From Zhengitettix transpicula (taxonomy: Eukaryota > Arthropoda > Insecta > Orthoptera > Tetrigidae), in contig CM073590.1 in NCBI GenBank assembly GCA_037074705.1, forward strand, positions 180,930,246 to 180,994,245: a stretch of DNA of 64,000 nucleotides, given 5' to 3'. The stretch's first letter is position 1. Each line of letters opens with the position of its first letter. The notes under the pieces are model-generated. The model ran no database searches and was not told the DNA's origin. It saw only the letters and a list, made by a program, of their open reading frames with translations. Both the position numbers and the translations under genes were made by a program. This document shows positions 57,601 to 64,000 of this stretch, piece after piece.

Positions 57601-60600
57601 TACAAGACTCCTAGAACAAGCCTTACTCTCCTATAAAATGCTGAGCCATAAATATATTTCTCAAAAAAGTGTTTTTGACATCTATGACATATATGAGAAA
57701 ATCAAAAGAAACATTTTAGGTGCTTTCGCTATTTTTGTGACCTCTGACACATGAATCTCTGTACACAACAATGCCATCTTCCTTAGTCTCACAGCTCATT
57801 GTTTATCTCCTGAATTCAAAGTAGACGCAGAGTTCTTACTATGAAGCCTTTACAGGTTCTCACACTGGACAAAATATACCAAGGGAGCTTAATACTATCA
57901 CAAATTGCTGGATATTGAACAAAGCAAAATACATTGACTCAATCATGACAGTGGCACTAACTTGGTGAAATGTGTCTGAATGACTGATGTTTCATCCATT
58001 TACTTCAGAGAATTGTAACTGAGTCATTGAAGATCCAATCTGAAGATAGAGGATTGATCACTACTGGTATACATTTTGTAACATATTTCAATCATTTGGG
58101 GCTTAGCTCAAGAAAAACTGCTGACAATTCAAAAGTAGCTAAATGTATTCTAGCATCAGTTGGTGCAAGATATCAGCACGAGGTGGATTTCCACTTTTTA
58201 TATGATAGAGCGCCTGCTGTAACAAAAAAGGGCATTGTCTCTATATGTGGTTGATCATGATACACTCACCAATTTGATGCCTCAACAGATGTGTTTGGGA
58301 TGGAGCATACATTAAACTTTTGAAGCCCTTTGAGGAAATAACAAGTTCTAGTCTCTCCTGTATTTCTGAAGTAATAGCACATTTGACATTTATATTTGAT
58401 GGTTACCTAATGCAACACAGTACTTTAACTTGACAAAGTTTGCCAGAATTTATCTTTCATCGCCATGCAGTGAATATAACAAAAGCCTTTTATCTGAATC
58501 TGGCCTTGTTTACAAAGACAAATGAAACTATTTATTACCTCTTAATGCATATAAATTGGTGTTCATTCTTCATAATTTATCCCTAGTTCAGTATGAGTAC
58601 TATTTTTTGTTAAAAAGAATAATAAATGGTGTCAATGCAAAACATTTTGGACCAATTAATTAAGATTGATCACAATTTAAATTAAGAAGGGAATCTGAAA
58701 GGAATAAGTTATTAACTTTTTGAATATCACTTTAATTAGAGAGAAAGGTAAATTTTAACTAAATGTTATAATAAACTGATATAGAGTAATGCTATAATTA
58801 ATTACTATTCGAATCATCCACAATATTAAAGGTTGCAATAAATATGACCGGAAAAGTAGAATCATTGACAGATATAACATAATATACATTAAAGAAAAGA
58901 AGTTTAAAATTTATTCTACAATTACAGAGAGTTTTTCCACATTAATACCATTAACAAAATATGTCTGTTTAAGACTTGTATTACAATAAGAACTGTAAGA
59001 TATATAGTAATGATAAAAATAATGTTAATATCAGCCTAGACAAGAGAAGTGATAGGAGATATAATGAATCTATTATGATTAGTAAGAGACCATGTAATAT
59101 ACCAATCCAACAATCCTCTATAAAGACAATTAAACTAATTAGAAATAAGGACACTCTTGGTGGATACTTGTCACATGAGATTGATAAGGATGTTAAATGA
59201 AGAGAATTGTGTAAGTTTAACCTATATTAATAAATTATCAGTTAATATAATTAAAATATTTAAAATGAAATTACAAATATTAAATTCAGTTCCAAACCTA
59301 CAAATAACTTAAACAATACTTAACGAAAATAAAATAGATATTCTGAATGATAAAAATATAGTTTACAAGATCACCTGTTATAATTGTAATCTAAGTTATA
59401 TAGGTTGCATTATAACAAATGTAAAAATAGGATAATATAACCATTCTTTGAGTACAATACCAAAATTTAAAAATCATATTCGCAACACTATGAAAATAAA
59501 AACTATGTTTTTCATTTTTGATAAACAAAATTGAACTGAGAACATTAAAATCAAATTACATCAATTTGAACAGAAATCAAATAGTGAACAGTAGAAACAA
59601 AGGTATGGAAATTGGACGACATTATAAGGAAATTATTGATACGATCAAAAAATATAATAAAAATAACAATAGTTCTTAAGGACTGACAAAATGATGATAT
59701 TCTTCATCATTATAATCAGTGACTCTACAACTTGTTTAGAGACTTTGCCTCCAGAAATAATGGTATTACAAATATATAGTGACTAAGTTTCTCAATTACT
59801 CTAAATAATTTATACATGTTGAAGAATAAGAACTAAACTAAATGAAATTAATATTACATATTCAGTACATAAATGACTATGGAAAATGAATCCTTAAGTG
59901 GAATCTATATTACTGAGTAGACATCAATATATACTGATATGTATTAATTACAGTAAGAAAAGTGATGAAGTGCAGAAAGCATACTCTTGTAATGTTTCTC
60001 CATGCAAAATGTTCTTCAATGGGAACCGTTGAGAATAGTGATCAAACTGTACCTAGAGCATTGGATAGTTCATCTTTAACCACCAGATCGTTCTAAAGTT
60101 CAAAATATCTTATGACATTTTAAGTGACTCCTAGTAGGAATCTGGACAACTTTGCCCTACAGATATTTCCTTTTTAAATGGTGATGAGGAGACTAATAAA
60201 TTTTTATGCTACACTTTCTCAGTAACTTCATCATTACTTTTACTTTCAATACTTTAATAATACTGTCCTTCTCTGGATGACATTGTCCTCATTGGTACCT
60301 CCACAGACAAACTCTGATGACAAACTTTACCAGCAGACTTTGCCACGACTCTCTTGACTGTTTTCAGCAGACTGACTTAATCAAATTCACCCCCTCTCCG
60401 TTCACACCGGCACCACCTATTAAAAATGTAACAAAAAATTGGTAACATTATGAAACCACCATTCTCACGGTTCACAATAAGACTCTTCAAATTATCTCAC
60501 AATGATATAGCCACAATCTTACACAACACATTCTATAATTGAACGATTTCAAAATTTATATTATTATAGACATTGCTGTATACCACAATACATATAAAAC

Positions 60601-61246
60601 ACTTAAGAAAAATGTGACTAGGTCAAATTAATTAACACATTTGGATAAGAAAGAAAGATGGGGTAGCCGACCTAAATTTAGTCTGTGAAGAAAGTGATAT
60701 AGCCAATTTCAGTGAGCTTGTCTTTGCATCTATCGCATAATAAACAATCCAGGGTTTTATTCCCTAACCATTCAAGATTTTTCTGTCCTGACACTTTATT
60801 TCTATTGAATCTTAGCTTAAAAATTTGAACTCATCTACAACAAACTTAGATACAGAGAACTATGTAAAAAATAATTTGTTGGATAATAGAAACAGTGAAG
60901 AGATTGGTACTTTTAATTCATAACATGGTAAAATGTGTCACAAAATCCATTATGAAAAACTGAGGGAACTGGATGATGGATAGCCTAGCTCTATTCATAT
61001 CTTTCTTAGTTTCTTCATCAATTGTACAGTGTTTGTTTCCTGCTGAGTATTTTTTTCTTGCATTTAACATGTATACCATCATAAATAATTAATGAAATGT
61101 TACAGGCCAATAAAATGCTTCTCTTCAACTATGAAATGGGCATTCAAGAAGCCTACGACTGTGGTTTGGTTGGCCAAATTGTACCTCATGAAAGACTGCA
61201 TTTGGTATTCAAAAATCTAGAGGAACTATCTTCTTTACCAGAAAAG
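54502..61246 (+). CDS. ECI2-type enoyl-CoA delta isomerase (partial, 5 exons)
   Basis: Seen: exons 54502-54606, 54825-55036, 55164-55284, 56785-56874 and 61106-61246 join in frame to 223 residues. Motifs in order: [25 protein letters not shown] (CoA/oxyanion loop), [39 protein letters not shown] with the catalytic-type Glu at about 161, [20 protein letters not shown] and [15 protein letters not shown]. Known: ECI2 moves a 3-enoyl-CoA double bond to the 2-trans position during beta-oxidation of unsaturated fatty acids, in mitochondria and peroxisomes. Missing: the C-terminal exon (SKEVIR-like part and any peroxisomal tripeptide) and probably the 5' exons, since no targeting peptide or acyl-CoA-binding domain is seen. 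The ATG at 54502 gives MLFDAKYSG and may be internal rather than the true start. Exons look intact, so the gene is likely functional. The third intron holds a LINE fragment, and the fourth holds minisatellite, hAT and Penelope debris. Confidence 0.87.
54825..55036 (+). CDS. ECI2-like gene, second visible exon
   Basis: Acceptor CTTTGTTTACAG. It encodes [20 protein letters not shown], then [13 protein letters not shown] and a helix ending EILYK. The donor is the weak GTTTAAGT in phase 2; it was chosen because it restores [11 protein letters not shown], matching ECI2. Confidence 0.88.
55164..55284 (+). CDS. ECI2-like gene, third visible exon
   Basis: Acceptor TTCTTGTTTCAG and donor GTTAGTATAT bound 121 nt encoding [20 protein letters not shown] and [20 protein letters not shown], the core beta strand and helix of the crotonase fold. 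Confidence 0.92.
56240..56655 (-). mobile_element. LINE 3' fragment (ORF2 C-terminus)
   Basis: The minus strand reads [40 protein letters not shown] and further on SIRTNLPTS and [20 protein letters not shown]. This is the common LINE ORF2 tail (Y..E.W.L...E...L..FERKILR.IYGP, IR.N, RL.W.GHV.RM.D.R). Stops after YRPS and within the rest mark it as dead. It lies in intron 3 of the ECI2-like gene and belongs to a different clade from families A and B. Confidence 0.75.
56785..56874 (+). CDS. ECI2-like gene, fourth visible exon (GC donor)
   Basis: Acceptor AACTTTTTCAG begins 90 nt encoding [20 protein letters not shown] and [10 protein letters not shown], including the catalytic-type glutamate. 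It ends AAG followed by GCATGT. Only this GC donor keeps frame into the next exon; the nearby GT at 56879 would cause a frameshift and a stop. Confidence 0.88.
57140..57310. repeat. Dispersed copy of the 29-bp minisatellite
   Basis: Units such as TTTTACTCTTTTAAGTTACC, AGTATTTTTAATGGTACTGG and GACTCACTTAGGATACT share the TACCGG.AGTATTTTTGACTCTTTTAAG core of the 40-45 kb array. About five diverged units lie inside intron 4 of the ECI2-like gene. Confidence 0.65.
57600..58430 (+). pseudogene. hAT-type transposase remnant
   Basis: Blocks in order: [40 protein letters not shown] then [39 protein letters not shown] with [13 protein letters not shown], and [20 protein letters not shown]. These follow the hAT (ZBED-like) layout: the SLTAHW strand, GSHTGE, the Cys-rich/His alpha-helical block before L..F..S, and the LLKPFEE.T..IS...ISEV motif. 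Multiple frameshifts. Terminal inverted repeats were not found. Confidence 0.75.
58960..59690 (+). mobile_element. Penelope-like fragment with GIY-YIG motif
   Basis: [20 protein letters not shown] then [10 protein letters not shown] (59338-59430) is the GIY-YIG start (VYKI.C..C...YIG.T), followed by [16 protein letters not shown] and MKIKTMF in mixed frames. The 74-residue open frame at 58976-59200 upstream ([20 protein letters not shown]) may be linker sequence. Dead. Confidence 0.6.
59700..61095. other. Intron 4 remainder of the ECI2-like gene
   Basis: No exon seen. It includes a reverse copy of the CAACAGTTGG-family end at 60614-60676 (TAATTAACACATTTGGATAA, GGGGTAGCCGACCTA). Confidence 0.45.
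60614..60676 (-). repeat. CAACAGTTGG-family repeat, end fragment
   Basis: In reverse complement this is TAGGTCGGCTACCCCATCTT then CCAAATGTGTTAATTAATTTG, matching 14545-14600 and the arm of the element at 17.3-17.6 kb. Only the outer end is present. Confidence 0.55.
61106..61246 (+). CDS. ECI2-like gene, fifth visible exon
   Basis: Acceptor AATGTTACAG and donor GTACTTGTG bound 141 nt, phase 0, encoding [40 protein letters not shown] and LSSLPEK. The following exon (C-terminal helices) was not found before the window ends. Confidence 0.9.
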
Positions 61247-61299
61247 GTACTTGTGCTTTTGTTATATTATTTTTTCTTAATTTGAAGAACCTTCATAAT

Positions 61300-62340
61300 A
61301 ATTGTATGACCTTCCTCACGAGGGGTGGATGAGCGAGACTGCATTGCCGTGAGGCAGTCTGCGTAACGACCAAAGGCAAGCAGGCTACGTTGAGAAATGT
61401 AAATTTATATCAAGCCACCCCTGTAAAAGATCTCATTGTTTCATGTTCCGAATAACATTTGTATTATAAAATCAGTGACAGTTTGGTGATTCTGAGCAAA
61501 ATTACCTGGCGCCAAAAAAAATTGCTGGAGTACGTAAACCTGCAATTATTCCCCCCTCCTCCCCCAAAAAAACTTAAAGAAACTGAGTTGAGTCGTCAAT
61601 TAACGGAAGAGCTGTTATAATATATATGTGATATTATGTAAATGTGATATTGTCATAATTCAGACAATTGGTATGCAAAGGAAAGGAAGATAGTTGGCTT
61701 ACCTGAAATTACAGCTTGGCATAACCACTTTGGGACAAAAGGATCATCTTTAAATTTCGGAAGCTCTCAGACCACTTCTTCAAGAAAGAGAATTACATTC
61801 TACTTCCATATTTGCGACATACTCATTTCCGCTAATACAGCTACCTGACCATCTGAGTGCTAAACTGGCTGCCGCTCCGATTTCTGACCGGAAGACAAAT
61901 GCGCAGTATTGGTGTTTCACTCCCTGAACAAACTGCCTCATTTTTGTGCTGCAGAGGAAACAGCACAGGGATGTGTTGTGCTATCACAGAGGCGGCCACA
62001 TCGGGTGGCAGTAGCAACAAAATCTTAATAAATTCGAACCATTCAGTAATTAAAAATCTTAGTTTAAAGTAGTGTATATTTTCAAAACGAAAACAATATT
62101 CGTTCATTTTGGGTAGTTTTTAGAAAAAATGTCAATCTAAGAAAAAAATATATAAGGGGCATCATAGTGCGAAAAAATACTGCAAGGCCCTGTATATAAT
62201 ACTTGAATACATCATGCGAGACTTGTTTCATAAAATTAACTTTCTTTACAATATGTACGAAGGAAAAATACTTCTGTTATAATTGCAGGTCAATTTGGTG
62301 CTGCATTATTCTACTTTTAAATATTAGACTCTATAGGGAA
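61300..62340. other. Unclassified, repeat-like interval
   Basis: A short hairpin (AGACTGCATTGCCGTGAGGC through AGTCT, 61338-61361) and a GC-richer block at 61850-62010 stand out. No protein motif was recognised, and no ECI2 C-terminal exon was found. Confidence 0.3.
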
Positions 62341-62350
62341 CTATGGAGAT

Positions 62351-62410
62351 AGAATTAGAAATGTAGCATATTAATAACACAGAATTAGAAATGTAGCATA
62401 TTAATAGCAC
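62351..62410. repeat. Two-copy 30-bp tandem repeat
   Basis: AGAATTAGAAATGTAGCATA followed by TTAATAACAC is repeated immediately with one difference at most, a recent local duplication. Confidence 0.85.
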
Positions 62411-62414
62411 TGTC

Positions 62415-63410
62415 GCTGTTGTATTATTAATCATCGTAAAAAATGGCTGTAATGATGTAGCACATAACTTCAAAAACTTATATATATATAAAACATATCA
62501 ACGGTCAGTGTCCGTTAATAGATTGTAATTTGGATATTGATAAGTATTTTTACTTTTGCGTATTTTTAAGTTCTCCTTTGGCGACTATAACCCCAACAAT
62601 CGGGGCAGGCGCGCGAGTGGCATAGTTTGTACTTGTAAAGGCAGTCCGCATTTCGGCTCCTCTGTGAGCAGGTGGTCGGTGAGACGTATAAATCTCAAAA
62701 CACGTGCTAGCTCGGTGCGAGGCACGGAGATCGTAAAAAGCGTATCATACAAAAAAAGAGAATATTACTACAGACTTGAGGGTTAATTACTACCGTTTTT
62801 CGAAGATATTTAATACACTTTGTTGCTAACAGCGTTGGGGATTCGACGCGTGGCGATTGAGACACGAGGATGAGGTACATGAACCAGTGATTGTTCTGGA
62901 GTACGCGAGGTTGAAGGGAAAATTTAATCGCATAAGTGTTTAAACAACAAAGTAAAGTGATTTTTTTAACTCGTAAAATTTCCAGTGAAATGTTCAGTGC
63001 ATGAAGCCAGAAGAGTACAAGAACATTAAGGTTGATAAAAAAAAAACATTTTAAACTTTGATAATTCTTTTGATCATGTGTGGAATTTGTACTTTGATTG
63101 AAAAATGGATGAAAATCAAAATGTGAAGTTAATTATGGAAGTAGAATTTGAGGTAAAAGTCGAATCCAAACCTCAAGTAGAGAAAGCTCTACTTCTAGGT
63201 AATGCATGCAATTGCTTACATGTTTTATTGAAATAAGAAATGATCAGAAGCTGCAGTTAGAAAATCAGAAAGTACAATTTAATGATTTGAATGTTATGTT
63301 GTATGAAATGCAGGACAAAATAGAATTGCAGTGTAAGAGATAATGAAATGGATAATAGATTAAGTGTAGAAGGTAATGACAGACATGCACAGGAAAGACT
63401 GGTCATTGAT
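62415..63410. other. Unclassified interval
   Basis: A GC-richer block at 62570-62740 (GGGGCAGGCGCGCGAGTGGC) contrasts with its flanks, but no gene or RNA was recognised. The rest is AT-rich without coding signal. Confidence 0.3.
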
Positions 63411-63419
63411 ACTAGATTG

Positions 63420-63810
63420 TCATAGGTCTTTTTTTCCTGCTATTTGGAATATTTGGGAACTTGACTTGAGGGAGTTGTATGATTAAGGCTATGACATCTA
63501 CAAACAGTAAAGATGTTGTGGAAGGATGTTGAGTTACATCATGGATATATAAATTTAATAGGAAGAGGGCAAGGATGCTGCCTTGAGGAACACCTGATTT
63601 GATAAGAAAATATTTGGAGAGAATGTTGTTAATTTTAACTGAGTATGTGTGGATAGTAAGATAATTATTAAGGATTTGGAATAGTGTCATTTAGAGTATT
63701 GTTAATTTTGGAAAGGAGAGCAGGTTGATAAATTTTATTGAAAGCTTTTTCTGCATCCAGAAAGCCAGCGATGAAGGGATTATGATGGAAAATATACAGT
63801 CTGTGAGAAA
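63420..63810 (-). mobile_element. LINE family B-like RT fragment
   Basis: The minus strand contains FIAGFLDAEKAFNKIYQPAL (motif A), then IKSGVPQGSILALFLLNLYI and LLFVDVIALI, where the catalytic FADD has become FVDV. Order and wording resemble family B. A frame change between the two blocks and the mutated box show decay. Confidence 0.75.
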
Positions 63811-63819
63811 TTTTTTTCA

Positions 63820-64000
63820 TAAAGATGAAGATTTACCCTCAACAAATAGATCAGTTTGATGATAGGGTTGAAGAAATGTGTGCCAGGGTACGCAATTTGG
63901 AATTTTAAAGAAATGATGATTGTAAATTGATTAAGTATGATGATAAAAGAGTAGATAAGTATAAAATATTGTTATTTGAAAACCTGTTGAGAATGTGCAT
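63820..64000. other. Window end, nothing recognised
   Basis: Short AT-rich sequence without recognisable features. Confidence 0.3.

Noticed and set aside
62296..62335. Possible final exon of the ECI2-like gene after the acceptor ATAATTGCAG
   Set aside because: It is in phase and opens with VNLVLHYSTFKY then stops, which has no resemblance to the conserved ECI2 C-terminus; probably a chance site.
1..64000. CRISPR arrays, operons or bacterial-style systems
   Set aside because: Spliced genes, LINEs, SINEs and poly(A) signals show this is animal nuclear DNA; the 29-bp tandem units lack spacers and are a minisatellite.

Overview
This is an arthropod, almost certainly insect, nuclear window: strongly AT-rich, long spliced genes with small exons, and a dense, mostly decayed load of LINEs, Penelope-like elements and DNA transposons. 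A repeat-rich insect genome fits best; the species cannot be named from the sequence.

Three host genes are supported. (1) On the minus strand (12119-28390) is a six-exon, 1252-residue chromodomain Y-like (CDYL-type) protein. One 2.83 kb exon encodes a long basic, disordered, nuclear-looking N-terminal part, and five small exons encode a crotonase-fold C-terminal domain. All splice sites join in frame. No chromodomain is visible. (2) Nested in its last intron on the plus strand (13317-16913) is a four-exon, 254-residue secreted cysteine-rich protein with a signal peptide, 16 mature cysteines and several N-glycosylation sequons; it resembles the family annotated in arthropods as U-scoloptoxin(11)-like. 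(3) On the plus strand (54502-61246, incomplete) are five exons of an ECI2-type enoyl-CoA delta isomerase. The crotonase parts of genes 1 and 3 share four intron positions with identical phases, and gene 3 uses one GC-AG intron.

Layout: 1-12.1 kb is gene-free apart from TE scraps (LINE reverse transcriptase, Penelope GIY-YIG, a DDE transposase) and a perfect 58-bp inverted repeat. 12.1-28.4 kb holds the CDYL-like gene with its nested gene, SINEs and MITEs. 28.4-33.7 kb has upstream sequence, a LINE 3' fragment, a piggyBac remnant and a MADF fragment. 34.1-39.2 kb is a nearly full-length but dead Jockey-clade LINE with a tandemly duplicated 5' region, followed by a Penelope RT scrap. 40.3-45.2 kb is a degenerate 29-bp minisatellite split by two Harbinger elements and a TTAA MITE, all inserted at the TTA(A) of the repeat unit. 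45.2-50.1 kb shows nothing recognisable. 50.2-54.0 kb contains a second LINE family, including a copy inserted antisense into another copy with a 13-bp target duplication. 54.5-61.2 kb holds the ECI2-like exons, whose introns carry LINE, hAT, Penelope and minisatellite remnants. 61.3-64 kb is repeat-like and ends in another RT fragment.

Coordinates of exons were derived by hand from splice consensus plus frame continuity; transposon limits are approximate unless target duplications are stated.
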